From an uncultured Blautia sp. (GTDB lineage Bacteria > Bacillota > Clostridia > Lachnospirales > Lachnospiraceae): a stretch of 64,000 bases of DNA. The notes beneath the pieces are model-generated. The model searched no databases and was not told the origin of the DNA. It saw nothing but the letters and a program-made list of their open reading frames with translations. Both the position numbers and the translations under genes were made by a program. This document shows, in pieces, positions 36,988-45,918 of this stretch. The DNA is taken from NCBI GenBank assembly GCA_934394595.1, contig CAKRRX010000001.1, positions 51,337 through 115,336 on the forward strand, read 5' to 3'. How positions within the stretch are numbered: position 1 is the first letter of the stretch; every line of letters begins with the position of its first letter.

Positions 36988-37109
36988 GTATACTGTTTAA
37001 CGGACAGCTCCGAGATATATTGGATCACCTAAACCTTTCCACATTTCACACAACGGTACACATGCTTTTGTTTTTCCTCATGTCAGCCTCCTTATTGCGC
37101 CGGCGCAAA

Positions 37110-37514
37110 TCAATCACTGTGGGTAATTTTCAGCCCCCACTGCGGCAGGAAATTAATCTCATAATGATACTTATCCACAGAAGCGCCAGAGACATCCTCC
37201 ACTACGTACATCGTGTAATCATTCAAATACACGTAGTCCTTCTGATACTTTCCCTCTTCGGTCTCAAGGATTACTTCCAGCTCATTTTCCTCATTATTCT
37301 TTAAGGCAAACGTCCCGGTAAGCTCCAACAGGATCGTGTCTGTCCTGGCATTCAAGACGGTAAGCTTCCTGGTCACATTGAAATTATCCGCTTCTTTCGA
37401 GATGTTGGCGCTCACCTGATCTGCTTCCGTACAGCCAGTAGCCGTGAAGCATACCAGCACCACAAGTGCCATTAAGATTGCAATTCTTTTGGTTACTTTC
37501 TTTTTCATGTTCAT
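37110..37514 (-). CDS. Beta-sandwich lipoprotein (phage cargo, possible superinfection exclusion)
   Basis: 134 aa from ATG 37514 (GAGAGG upstream). It has a lipoprotein signal peptide: basic start, hydrophobic core, then TATGC with the acylated Cys. The mature part (EADNFNVTRKLTVLNARTDT, LLELTGTFALKN, YVYLNDYTMYVVEDVSGASV) matches a family of small phage/ICE beta-sandwich lipoproteins. In some phages host-surface lipoproteins block injection by related phages; that role is inferred. It is flanked by terminator-like hairpins within the head gene cluster. Confidence 0.75.
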   Translation of the reverse strand: MNMKKKVTKRIAILMALVVLVCFTATGCTEADQVSANISKEADNFNVTRKLTVLNARTDTILLELTGTFALKNNEENELEVILETEEGKYQKDYVYLNDYTMYVVEDVSGASVDKYHYEINFLPQWGLKITHSD

Positions 37515-37545
37515 ATTTTTTATCCTCTCTTTCTGAAAAAAATCG

Positions 37546-37574
37546 CATAAAAATAACACATATCTCTATGTGTT
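37546..37574 (-). terminator. Terminator-like hairpin after the 655-aa fibre-like gene
   Basis: Perfect arms AACACATA / TATGTGTT, then TTATTTTTATGCG on the minus strand; overlaps the stop codon. Confidence 0.65.
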
Positions 37575-39533
37575 GTACTTGACCGACATGTAGGCTCCGG
37601 CATCGTTATCTATGATGGTAGTGCCTTTGTAGGTACGGAGAGCTTTATAGGCGGCTAGCTGGTCAGCGGTGAGGGGTGTTTCGACGGGCGTGACGAGAAC
37701 ATACATCATATAAGCATCTGTTTCAGCCAGCATCTTCTTAAATGATTGTATCGCCGCATTATTGCTTGAAGTATCCGATATTGTATCGTTACGGACAGAC
37801 AGCATCATATATGGTATTGAAGACGTTGACTTTATTATCGATGCACAGATGCCTGCCCTTTTCCCGCCATATATATCGCCATTATAAATGGCAATATTGG
37901 AAATAGCATTATCTATTTTGGGGACGTCAATGTCATATGTAAAAAAGCCAGTTATGCCATTAGCGCCCTTATTAACTCCCCATGTAAGCCATCCCAGCTT
38001 ATTTAGGTTCTTACTCACTTTAATGTTCTGAACATACACCCCTCGTGCCAGATCAATCTCGTCACATATCCACTGCTGGCCGTCTGCATCCGTATAATTG
38101 CCGCCGGAGGATACTGGAATACCGGGCAGACCATTTGGAGTTGCGATAGATGCAAATTGCGGCTCATGGTAGGGTTCGTATGGGGTGGCAACTGTCCCGA
38201 TTTCGATTTGCGGATAGATGACTGTGTCGATTGGATTGCCCACCTGCTTAGTGTCAAAGAAAAAGAACAGCTTTTTATTGTTTGAATCAAAATACAATGG
38301 TCCACCGCTTAAAACAACTTTTCCATCTGTTGGTCCGCCAACGGATAAAGGTTTATCGGAGAATCTAATCATGGATAAGGATACACCAAATACACTATTA
38401 GGTGTTCCTATACACCTAACCCCACCATCTTCCTGGACTGTATATGTAACACCATTCAGCTCAGTTTTGGTTCCAACTCCACCTAATAATGGGTATGGGA
38501 ACGGAATCAGATTCTTCCCGTGTACATTAACTCCGATCTTATCTCCATATGGTTTTGGTACGCCGCCGGTGTACGGCTCGTAAGGAGCAGCCGAAGAACC
38601 CATATTAAACATGATGTTTTTTAAAGTCATCGTCTTTCCTTCACTTGCTGTGTATCCATTTCCGGCGTACAATGTTATTGTCTCAGTATCGTTTTTCAAA
38701 GATAATACTACACTCTTTTCAATCCCAGGAAGAAGTCGGAAACCAGGCTGATTCGGAACCGTGATATAGCACACGTCTGAATCAACAAAATCATCTGATA
38801 ATATATCAGCTGTGATTATATAATCTCCAGCGCTAAGATGGATGTCATAAGTCCGCCTTTGATATATTTCTACATCGCCATATTTCCACAACTGTGCCCC
38901 TGTACTCCATCGCATCCCTGCAGATTCAATCTCCTGCGGATAATCTGGAGACGGTGACGGCTTACCACCTGTGTAAGGCTCCCAGGGGAGAGGGGCGGAA
39001 CCGGCACATATCATAGTATCTTCCGAAGCTGGTCCATTCAAGCACATTAGTCTTATTTTTGTAGTACCTTCTGTAATTTTTATGACAGTATTTGATGTAG
39101 GAATCGATGTTGGTCTTGAAGCAATGTTGTCATCATTGTAGAATCTGATTCTATAACCGTCACTGTTCGTTTCTGCAATTTTTATATAATATGTTCCTAT
39201 GGCCACAGGTATTTCATCGTATGTTACAGAATTTGGGTATGAGCTGTTTTGAATTTCCTGTATTACTTCACCTTGCGTTTCTCCTGTAATAAATACATTT
39301 TTACCCGATGAGATATCCAGTAATTGCGCCCCTGTAGTCGTTACCTGCTTGCTCCTACCGTATACTTTCAGTCCCTTCAAGGGCTTCTTCTTGCAGTCTG
39401 CCAGCACTACCGGCGGTTCCCCGGAAGCTTCTGCCACCTTACTTTGTGGCCCCATCCGGTACAGCCTGCCGGGTTCGGTGCCGATATAGCCCATGTTGCC
39501 GGATATAATGTCCTGTCCTATTATCGTAAGCAT
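37566..39533 (-). CDS. Fibre/adhesin-like phage structural protein (unknown family)
   Basis: A 655-aa protein. The N-terminal part (MLTIIGQDIISGNMGYIGTEPG) leads into beta-rich domains with recurring short motifs: PWEPYTGGKPSPSPDYPQEI, APYEPYTGGVPKPYG and TPYEPYHEPQ. The end reads VTPVETPLTADQLAAYKAL and TTIIDNDAGAYMSVKYN. Similar motifs are common in tail-tip/host-recognition proteins of Lachnospiraceae phages. Here the gene lies in the head module, between minor head and scaffold genes, and is flanked by terminators, so a head fibre or a cargo gene is possible. It overlaps the upstream 94-aa gene by 13 nt. Confidence 0.7.
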   Translation of the reverse strand: MLTIIGQDIISGNMGYIGTEPGRLYRMGPQSKVAEASGEPPVVLADCKKKPLKGLKVYGRSKQVTTTGAQLLDISSGKNVFITGETQGEVIQEIQNSSYPNSVTYDEIPVAIGTYYIKIAETNSDGYRIRFYNDDNIASRPTSIPTSNTVIKITEGTTKIRLMCLNGPASEDTMICAGSAPLPWEPYTGGKPSPSPDYPQEIESAGMRWSTGAQLWKYGDVEIYQRRTYDIHLSAGDYIITADILSDDFVDSDVCYITVPNQPGFRLLPGIEKSVVLSLKNDTETITLYAGNGYTASEGKTMTLKNIMFNMGSSAAPYEPYTGGVPKPYGDKIGVNVHGKNLIPFPYPLLGGVGTKTELNGVTYTVQEDGGVRCIGTPNSVFGVSLSMIRFSDKPLSVGGPTDGKVVLSGGPLYFDSNNKKLFFFFDTKQVGNPIDTVIYPQIEIGTVATPYEPYHEPQFASIATPNGLPGIPVSSGGNYTDADGQQWICDEIDLARGVYVQNIKVSKNLNKLGWLTWGVNKGANGITGFFTYDIDVPKIDNAISNIAIYNGDIYGGKRAGICASIIKSTSSIPYMMLSVRNDTISDTSSNNAAIQSFKKMLAETDAYMMYVLVTPVETPLTADQLAAYKALRTYKGTTIIDNDAGAYMSVKYNT

Positions 39534-39805
39534 TGTACTTCAACTCCTTTGTCGGATGTTTCTGTTGGAAGGATATATAAGATATTTCCCTCCAGCATTG
39601 TTCCTGAGAAGACCTGTGCTGTTTCTGCCGGAATTAGACTCATCTTTTCCTTATCAGACACGAAACCAACATAGATATCGCCACCCGTTAAGTTTTTTAT
39701 CAGGTAACTACCAGACACCATATAATTCAATCCCATCGCAACAAGATCAAACTGCAATTCCGTGTCTGCTGTTGTCGCTTTTCTCTGGATACTTATCTTT
39801 TCCAT
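39521..39805 (-). CDS. Small beta-rich protein paired with the fibre-like gene
   Basis: A 94-aa protein (MEKISIQRKATTADTELQF; later GGDIYVGFVSDKEKMSLIPAETAQVF), likely a single beta domain. It overlaps the next gene by 13 nt, so the two are translationally linked. I do not recognise a family; a fibre base or adaptor is plausible. Confidence 0.65.
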   Translation of the reverse strand: MEKISIQRKATTADTELQFDLVAMGLNYMVSGSYLIKNLTGGDIYVGFVSDKEKMSLIPAETAQVFSGTMLEGNILYILPTETSDKGVEVQCLR

Positions 39806-39836
39806 GGCTTCTTCCTCCTTTTCTTAAAAATTCGCA

Positions 39837-39861
39837 CAAAAATAACACGTCTTTCGGCGTG
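39837..39861 (-). terminator. Terminator-like hairpin upstream of the cargo cassette
   Basis: Stem CACGTC / GGCGTG with a small loop, then TTATTTTTGTGCG on the minus strand. Confidence 0.55.
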
Positions 39862-39895
39862 CCATCATTGTTTTCATAACTGTATTGATATTTAA

Positions 39896-40075
39896 TCAAT
39901 ATCCATGCCATTTACACTTTTCACATATTTCTTCCCAATTAGGCTTTTTCTTAAATCTCTCAGGAACTGTCTCCTTTTTAATAATTCCATCCACTGCATC
40001 AGAGTTTTCAATACAATCAATGGGTTCTATATTCTCATCTACCAAGGGACACATTACAAAATCAGGGCCATACAT
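39896..40075 (-). CDS. 59-aa putative zinc-finger protein
   Basis: A short gene starting MYGPDFVMCPLVDENIEP and ending WEEICEKCKWHGY. Cys at positions 9 and 21 and the C-terminal CxxCxxH can make a metal site. GGAAGG precedes the ATG. It shares spacing of CPL(x9)C and ICxKCxxH with the 59-aa protein at 40,315-40,494, so the two are probably paralogues. Function unknown. Confidence 0.7.
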   Translation of the reverse strand: MYGPDFVMCPLVDENIEPIDCIENSDAVDGIIKKETVPERFKKKPNWEEICEKCKWHGY

Positions 40076-40077
40076 GT

Positions 40078-40311
40078 TTACATTCCTTCCACATTCTCAA
40101 GCTGATCAACAATATCTTCCAGGGCTTTTCCATCAAAGAAAGGAGTCTGCATTACTTCTTCAATGCCGTGTGCTTCCATAAAATCATCACCATACCACAT
40201 ATCAAAATGTTTCTCGTTAAATGGATCCACACCACACTCTTTTCCGTTATAATCAAACAGGACATGTGTGCATATGCTGTTAATCCTATCCCTTAAATCT
40301 TTTGCTGTCAT
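40078..40311 (-). CDS. Hypothetical phage protein, 77 aa
   Basis: A soluble acidic protein (MTAKDLRDRINSICTHVLFDYNG; HFDMWYGDDFMEAHGIEEVM) between the two 59-aa zinc-finger-like genes, with overlapping or 3-nt spacing. GAGAGGACTGAAGG precedes the start. No family recognised. Confidence 0.7.
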   Translation of the reverse strand: MTAKDLRDRINSICTHVLFDYNGKECGVDPFNEKHFDMWYGDDFMEAHGIEEVMQTPFFDGKALEDIVDQLENVEGM

Positions 40312-40314
40312 CCT

Positions 40315-40494
40315 TCAGTCCTCTCTATGGTTTGGACACTTTAAGCAAATTTGCTTATAATCAGCTATCTTCAACACCTCATCCGAAATTGTCCAGTCCG
40401 GTGCCAGACCTTCGACATTCATATGAATATCAAAGCATATTCCATCATCAATTTTTGTTTTCATTAATGGACAATCAATCTTTTTTGTTTCCAT
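40315..40494 (-). CDS. 59-aa putative zinc-finger protein (paralogue)
   Basis: Starts METKKIDCPLMKTKIDDGIC and ends ADYKQICLKCPNHRED. The Cys/His pattern matches its neighbour at 39,896. A strong ribosome binding site (GGAGGTGGC) lies inside the end of the minor head gene, which it overlaps by 20 nt. Confidence 0.72.
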   Translation of the reverse strand: METKKIDCPLMKTKIDDGICFDIHMNVEGLAPDWTISDEVLKIADYKQICLKCPNHRED

Positions 40495-42022
40495 ATTTTT
40501 CTGCCACCTCCCTGATTTTTAGTGTTGGAGCATCAAACTGTTCTTTCTTGAACGCTGTTCGTATATTATTATTCTCCACATCCACATATGTAGCACCATT
40601 CGGACCATAATAGTTTATAAATCGTCCCTTCCACCGTGTCAGTGAAATATCAGATTCTTTAATAAATTGTTCTGCCTCAGCTCTGGTAACTCCATGTTCT
40701 CTTACTGCATTTATATGACTGTTATCAAATGTAAATTCTGAAACATCTATCTTATGTGGATTTATTTGGGGAATACCCTTTATTTTTTCCTCTGATAATT
40801 CTGCCTTTATTTTATCATTTATAGCGGATTCTTCAAGAGCTTTCTGCTCAGCTTTCGTCGGCATGAACTTTCCTCTTAGCCCATCCTGTGTAATCCGTAC
40901 TTTCTGCTCCTTCAAGCCCATTTTTTCTGAGAAATCTTTATATGTCTGCATCTGCCCTTGGTACTTGGCTTTTGCCAGGATTATTTCCTGTTCGTCGGCT
41001 CCACCTTCTTTTAAGAGCTTTATCTTCTCCCTCTGGGCACGCATGGCACGCTCCATCTTTCTCTGCTGCTGAGTAGCTTCATAGGTCGTATACTGCTTTC
41101 CATGGTATTCCTTTGGAGTGTTCTCTTCCTGGATCTGTTGTTCCAGCCATTCGTCCGTATAAGTTCGCACAGAACCAGGTGGAAAAGGTCGATAATCATG
41201 CCTGCAGTTGGCACCTTTCAAGCCGGCAACGTCTCCAAGACCACAGATATCTCGCAACTGCTGCATGCTCCACACTTTTCCTTGCCACGGCTGATGGGTT
41301 GGACGGGCTCCCCTGTGGAAGGTCACCTCATACATATCGGTACCAAGCTCATCAGCGACCTGTTCCATTATCTTTCCCTGTACCTGACGGAATCCGGTCA
41401 AAACCGCACGCCTGGCTGCCACATCGATCCTGTCTCTGTGTCCAGAATCATACTCTATGTATCGCAGCCCAGAGGCCGACATCTGATTAATTGTCCGCTT
41501 CAACACTGTATTGTAATCAAAGGCCCCAGAACGGATATCTATAACTGCCTGATCCATGGTAGATCTATAATAATCCATCAGTGGCGAGGACTGTATTCTC
41601 CCTGTCGCCGGATTCCGGATTGCAAATCCCATAGAACCTGCAAGGTTCTGGTATTCTCCTTGGAGTTGCTTCTTGGTCGCCTCAACCAACTGCTGCAGTA
41701 CAATGTTGTCTTGGAAGGGGATCTGCTGCAGACCTGCAAGCTTATAGTAATGCTCCTGCTCGTAGTACTGCCTGTACACTTCATCAGAAAATATCCGATT
41801 CATTTCTGCGTCTGTTGCCTGTAACGCACTCTGGATCCATCCACGGATATCTTCCTCTGCCATTCCCAACTGCTGCAACCTGGAAATCTGCCAGTCTACG
41901 GATGCCGTTGCAAAACCATTTTCCTTGATCCTGCGAACGATGTCCGTCATAATCCGGATTTCCAATTCAGAAAATATATTTCCGACTTTGGCAGTAAGCT
42001 TCTCAATTTCATTTTCGGTCAT
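40475..42022 (-). CDS. Phage minor head protein with an extra C-terminal toxin-like domain
   Basis: 515 aa. Residues 1-280 match minor capsid 2/SPP1 gp7-like morphogenesis proteins, with RRAVLTGFRQVQGKIMEQVA, the conserved HRGARPTHQPWQGKVW and GANCRHDYRPFPPG. A linker coiled coil (EATQQQRKMERAMRAQREKI) follows. The last 100 residues (from HKIDVSEFTFDNSHI; HINAVREHGVTRAEAEQFI; INYYGPNGATYVDVENNNIR) resemble the small nuclease-like domains (barnase-EndoU-ColicinE5-RelE type) fused to phage head proteins. That assignment is tentative. The head part is expected next to the portal gene. Confidence 0.85.
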   Translation of the reverse strand: MTENEIEKLTAKVGNIFSELEIRIMTDIVRRIKENGFATASVDWQISRLQQLGMAEEDIRGWIQSALQATDAEMNRIFSDEVYRQYYEQEHYYKLAGLQQIPFQDNIVLQQLVEATKKQLQGEYQNLAGSMGFAIRNPATGRIQSSPLMDYYRSTMDQAVIDIRSGAFDYNTVLKRTINQMSASGLRYIEYDSGHRDRIDVAARRAVLTGFRQVQGKIMEQVADELGTDMYEVTFHRGARPTHQPWQGKVWSMQQLRDICGLGDVAGLKGANCRHDYRPFPPGSVRTYTDEWLEQQIQEENTPKEYHGKQYTTYEATQQQRKMERAMRAQREKIKLLKEGGADEQEIILAKAKYQGQMQTYKDFSEKMGLKEQKVRITQDGLRGKFMPTKAEQKALEESAINDKIKAELSEEKIKGIPQINPHKIDVSEFTFDNSHINAVREHGVTRAEAEQFIKESDISLTRWKGRFINYYGPNGATYVDVENNNIRTAFKKEQFDAPTLKIREVAEKYGNKKD

Positions 42023-43392
42023 TCAATCACCGTATCCTCCGGCTGCTGAACTGCTGCCTTTGCCTGTTCCTCTGTTTCCCCATACCATTTCATTCTATAT
42101 TCCCATAGCGACATTGCTCCCATGGAAACATCCTGTCTGTCAGACTGCCGTTCTGATTCCACATCCGTTACAATGGAATCGTCCCAATCAAAGGATGTCT
42201 GATAGGTTCCAGAAGAACACAGGTGGTATATGTCGCACCAGAATGCAATTGCATCTACCAGATCTTCCAGCGCATGCTGTAAAGCAGTCTGGCAACTCTG
42301 GACAAAAGAATAAGACCGCTGTTTGCTGGCCTTTATCTCCTCTGCGGTCTTGTCTGTATTATTCGGATCTGAAATTGTGCCATAAGCCAGATTACAATCA
42401 AATTCAATCATCCTCATAAGATGGTTCCAGCCATTGAAGTATGATGTATCTCTGATGTCTGGTGAAAATGTGTCCATGTATGGCTTATCGGTGGCTCCGG
42501 TATTATACTCAACAGCTCTGTATAACCTCTTTTTGCCAGCCGGATAAATCGGTTCTCCTGTACTCTGATTTCGCCCTAACAGACTCTGTGCAATATGCAC
42601 GGCAGACTCTTTGCTCTCATATTCCCAATTGATCTGAGAATATCTTTTATCTGCTTCCCGGATATGTTCCACAGCTCTTGAGAACACGGAAGCTCCCAGC
42701 GGACTGTCAGAATCTTTGTTATTTCCAAGCGGTACCCTAAAATAACCAAATGGCAGCTTTTCTATGCCGGAAAACGTGACTTCTTCTGCAAGTTCTGACC
42801 ACTTTGTGACTGTATTAACTGGAATCTCCGTACCGATCAGCCCCTCTGTCCGGGAGACGAATGCACGGTTTCGGATATTTAGAAATCCGTCCTTCAGCGT
42901 GTGGATCTCTATCCGACTGTATATTTCGTTGTCCCTACGAAACTGATCCAAAAATGCACATTTCGTGATCGCTTCTGAGTCAAATTCCAGGGGGAAGAAG
43001 TTATCTGCCTGGATATACTGAACAGAAATGCCATTCACAGTCACATAAGGCTTGAAGATCAGGCTGCCTTTCGCATCTGCATACTCAACCTGAATCCGAA
43101 GCTTCTCAATTACTTTCTGATATATTTCATCAATGTAGGAAGCCTTGACGCTTCCGGAAACTTCACTCTTTACTTCCAGTACCGTCAATCTGGCAAGTTC
43201 TCCTGCCACCGCTGCCGCAATCCCGGCACTCTGTGTGGTAGAATCCAGCCAGGGAGCCTTATCCCTGTATAGCATAGACCACATCTCAATATGTGCTGCT
43301 GTTTTTCCACTCATTGCATAATCAATCTGCTCATCCTTGTCCAGGATCTTACGCAATGCCTGATACATTTTTGTATAATTCATATTCATCAC
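42019..43392 (-). CDS. Phage portal protein (SPP1/Gp6-like)
   Basis: 457 aa; GTG at 43392 or ATG at 43389. It forms the dodecameric DNA channel at the capsid vertex. Typical features: the clip/stem region with GASVFSRAVEHIREADKRYSQINWEYE and a C-terminal acceptor region (FDWDDSIVTDVESERQSD…GAMSLWEYRMKWYGETEEQA). It overlaps the terminase gene by 4 nt and the minor head gene by 4 nt. Confidence 0.92.
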   Translation of the reverse strand: MMNMNYTKMYQALRKILDKDEQIDYAMSGKTAAHIEMWSMLYRDKAPWLDSTTQSAGIAAAVAGELARLTVLEVKSEVSGSVKASYIDEIYQKVIEKLRIQVEYADAKGSLIFKPYVTVNGISVQYIQADNFFPLEFDSEAITKCAFLDQFRRDNEIYSRIEIHTLKDGFLNIRNRAFVSRTEGLIGTEIPVNTVTKWSELAEEVTFSGIEKLPFGYFRVPLGNNKDSDSPLGASVFSRAVEHIREADKRYSQINWEYESKESAVHIAQSLLGRNQSTGEPIYPAGKKRLYRAVEYNTGATDKPYMDTFSPDIRDTSYFNGWNHLMRMIEFDCNLAYGTISDPNNTDKTAEEIKASKQRSYSFVQSCQTALQHALEDLVDAIAFWCDIYHLCSSGTYQTSFDWDDSIVTDVESERQSDRQDVSMGAMSLWEYRMKWYGETEEQAKAAVQQPEDTVIE

Positions 43393-44768
43393 CCGTACTT
43401 GATGAGCTGGCTGATCAGCCGCTCAAATGTATATTCAAAACTGTCTAACGAGTCAATGTCACTGGTTCCGTCATCAAGTCTGACGTTCTTCGTCAGCTCC
43501 TTCGGATCCCAGACTGCTGTACATAAAGCTGTTACAAGACTGTCACATTCCCCATCCATATAAGCAAAACGGCCCTGAGCCATCAAAATGGAAGTCGCAT
43601 TGATACGATCATTAATCTCTGTTTTCAATGCATTCTCTACTCTGATCCAGCCAAGACCATTTTTTCTCAAACTACTGCGGATTCCTGCGATCAGCGTCTG
43701 CTCTGCGCTGTCCGCGTAAACCACTGTAATAAATCCATATCGACTCAGTATCCTCTGGCAGAAATTGCAGAACATTTTTCCAAGCATATCCGGATCTATC
43801 TCCAAAGGATTTCCACTTTCATCTTTACAGTTGATCCATTCTGACGCCAGAGGGATGACTTTCTGAAATCCTCTTGTTATCGCTGTAGCTGTAAAAGAGT
43901 GTCCGGATCCAGAACCACCAAAGTCAATACCAAGATTAATCTCCATGATGTCTTTTGGCTTTTCCTTCATGGCAAAGCCAAACTTCTTGGTACTGATATC
44001 GTCCGCAAACCGACGATAAATCAGCCCATTGGCTACAACGCGCATTCCCTTAATGTCACGCATATACCAGATTGAATTGACGTCATACCTGCTTTCAATC
44101 TCGTGGAGACGCTCTGTAGTGATATTGATGTTATCGTAGATGGTACAATGCATGTAATTATAGCCACCTGGAAAATCCCCTTCTTCCTGCTGCCGCTGGT
44201 ATCTGTCAATGTATTCTGAATAAATGGCAGCCCTTGGGTTATCCGGGTTCAGATCCCAAAACACTTTCAGTCGTTTCGCCGCCAGCTGACGGTTGAATGC
44301 CTCTTTGATGGTATTGTCATGGTGAAGGTTAATCTCGGTTGCGATCCACATCCCATAGGAGTTACCACGAATTTTCTTAAAGCTGTCTTCTTTAGCTCCA
44401 CCTGCAAAAATTACAATCTTCTGCTTGTTATGAGTTGCTGGACCTTTAATAAACAATGCTTCATTGTCCTTGTATTTTCCCCAATGGCTCTGGCCGCGGA
44501 AAATCCATTCAAGGCCCATTCCATTACAGTCACCGATGTTCATCTTTGCATTCGCCATTGTGGAGCCTGTTGCAAGATGGATCTTATCCGGTGTTGTTTT
44601 CAATTCATGCGCAAAAGCAAAAACATTATCAACTGTCTTACCAGCACGAACAGCACCCTCCGCCACATTGTAAGAACAATCCCGGCATTTGCGGATGTAG
44701 TCTTTGTGCTTTTCAGAAAAATGAAAAAGAATCGTCTTCTTCCTGGTGAAATTATTTACTGCTGCCAT
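43389..44768 (-). CDS. Terminase large subunit (PBSX/XtmB type)
   Basis: 459 aa from ATG 44768. ATPase domain: Walker A-like GAVRAGKTVDN, then ATGSTMANAK, KIVIFAGGAKEDSF and the motif GMWIATEINLHHD, where the Walker B acidic residue is expected (Thr-Glu). Nuclease domain: INLGIDFGGSGSGHSF with the first catalytic Asp, and TVVYADSAEQTL. It packages DNA at the portal with the small subunit. Confidence 0.93.
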   Translation of the reverse strand: MAAVNNFTRKKTILFHFSEKHKDYIRKCRDCSYNVAEGAVRAGKTVDNVFAFAHELKTTPDKIHLATGSTMANAKMNIGDCNGMGLEWIFRGQSHWGKYKDNEALFIKGPATHNKQKIVIFAGGAKEDSFKKIRGNSYGMWIATEINLHHDNTIKEAFNRQLAAKRLKVFWDLNPDNPRAAIYSEYIDRYQRQQEEGDFPGGYNYMHCTIYDNINITTERLHEIESRYDVNSIWYMRDIKGMRVVANGLIYRRFADDISTKKFGFAMKEKPKDIMEINLGIDFGGSGSGHSFTATAITRGFQKVIPLASEWINCKDESGNPLEIDPDMLGKMFCNFCQRILSRYGFITVVYADSAEQTLIAGIRSSLRKNGLGWIRVENALKTEINDRINATSILMAQGRFAYMDGECDSLVTALCTAVWDPKELTKNVRLDDGTSDIDSLDSFEYTFERLISQLIKYG

Positions 44769-45456
44769 AAATCTCACCCTCTATATCGTCCAGATCTTCA
44801 ATCTCCTGGTTATTACCGGTAAGCTTATCTGTCTGTGCTTTCATCTGTGCAATTCGTACACGCTGTTCCTCAGAGGCAGCTTCCCAGTTCTTGTGCAGCA
44901 TCTCATCATACTGCTTGATCATGCTCCGAAGCTCACCCTGGGCTCTTGCCTGGGCTTTCAGGAAATTGTTCTGCTTGTCCCAGGCCTGCTGTACTTCCCA
45001 CTTCTCGCCAATAACATTGCCCTCTTTTTCTTCGATTTTCTCAATGGTCTTATCCTGCTGATCTTTCACGTAAGCTATTTTCTGAGCCCGGATGATGGCA
45101 GCATAGGCAAGCTGGATCTGATGCCACAAAAGATCCAGCGGATCCGCCTTATCAATGGCAGAAAAAATCTCCCTGGTTTCCTCAGGGAGATACTTGGAAA
45201 AGAATCCATACTTCTCGGCATTTTTATTTCCAGGTGGCCCGATCCCATTATGATTTCCAAATGGAGCACCCCTCTTTCTTTTAGGCGAACGTTCGCTTTT
45301 CTTTTCCGAGCGTTCGTTTTCCCACTTATGAGTACACTTCCATCTCCGGACAGTGCCCTCTGGCAGATTCAGTTGACTTGCAATCTCAACCAACTTCTGC
45401 CCCTGCAGGTACATCTCTTTCGCCTGCTCTATTCTCTTGTCCGGCGCTCTGGCCAT
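44752..45456 (-). CDS. Terminase small subunit (XtmA-like)
   Basis: 234 aa. An N-terminal helix-turn-helix (IASQLNLPEGTVRRWKCTHKW), a basic region with KRKRGAPFGNHNGIGPPGNKNA, and helical oligomerisation domain. It recognises the packaging site and hands DNA to the large subunit, with which it overlaps by 17 nt. Confidence 0.92.
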   Translation of the reverse strand: MARAPDKRIEQAKEMYLQGQKLVEIASQLNLPEGTVRRWKCTHKWENERSEKKSERSPKRKRGAPFGNHNGIGPPGNKNAEKYGFFSKYLPEETREIFSAIDKADPLDLLWHQIQLAYAAIIRAQKIAYVKDQQDKTIEKIEEKEGNVIGEKWEVQQAWDKQNNFLKAQARAQGELRSMIKQYDEMLHKNWEAASEEQRVRIAQMKAQTDKLTGNNQEIEDLDDIEGEIYGSSK

Positions 45457-45494
45457 GTCCCATCACCTCGTGTTTGTCGTTTTGTCGGCATGAC

Positions 45495-45518
45495 AAAGGC
45501 AGCCCCGGGGAGCTGCCT
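45495..45518 (-). terminator. GC-rich hairpin upstream of the terminase operon
   Basis: Arms AGGCAGC / GCTGCCT; on the minus strand a short TTTGTC follows, after the 104-aa gene at 45,552. Weak terminator. Confidence 0.45.
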
Positions 45519-45551
45519 ATATGTTGGTACGTGTATTTTATTATTGTGTCA

Positions 45552-45866
45552 TCATATATCGTTTCCAACTGAATCAATACCATATAATTTTGCAAGTTTT
45601 TCTGAATTTATAAGATCCTGCATTTCAATCTCTTTACCTGTACTTACAACATTAATTGGTTTCTGAAGTATATCTCCTTTTAAATGCTCTAAATCTCTTA
45701 CTTCATATATTTTTCCAATGGAAACGCTTACTATTCCTTCTGAAACTAACTGCGAAAAAGTTGCTTCCACCTGTTCCTTTGTATATCCTGGAACTTCAAT
45801 TTCTTTCTTCTCAGGAGTTAATTTTCTAATTATCCCCCTTACAAGTTCTTTATCCATGTTTTTCAC
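45552..45866 (-). CDS. Hypothetical phage protein, 104 aa
   Basis: An acidic protein (LVRGIIRKLTPEKKEIEVPGYTKEQVEATF, ISVGKIYEV-like strands). A small winged-helix fold is possible from the helix-helix-strand pattern. It is placed between hicB and terminase. No family recognised. Confidence 0.65.
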   Translation of the reverse strand: MKNMDKELVRGIIRKLTPEKKEIEVPGYTKEQVEATFSQLVSEGIVSVSIGKIYEVRDLEHLKGDILQKPINVVSTGKEIEMQDLINSEKLAKLYGIDSVGNDI

Positions 45867-45918
45867 ACCTTCTTTTAATTTTTAGAGTGCCTAGCATCAC
45901 GCAACTTCCAGATTTAAT

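Noticed and set aside
37020-37092. Possible tiny zinc-ribbon protein (HVYRCVKCGKV)
   Set aside because: The good ribosome binding site belongs to another frame that ends after 11 codons; no start codon fits the Cys frame.
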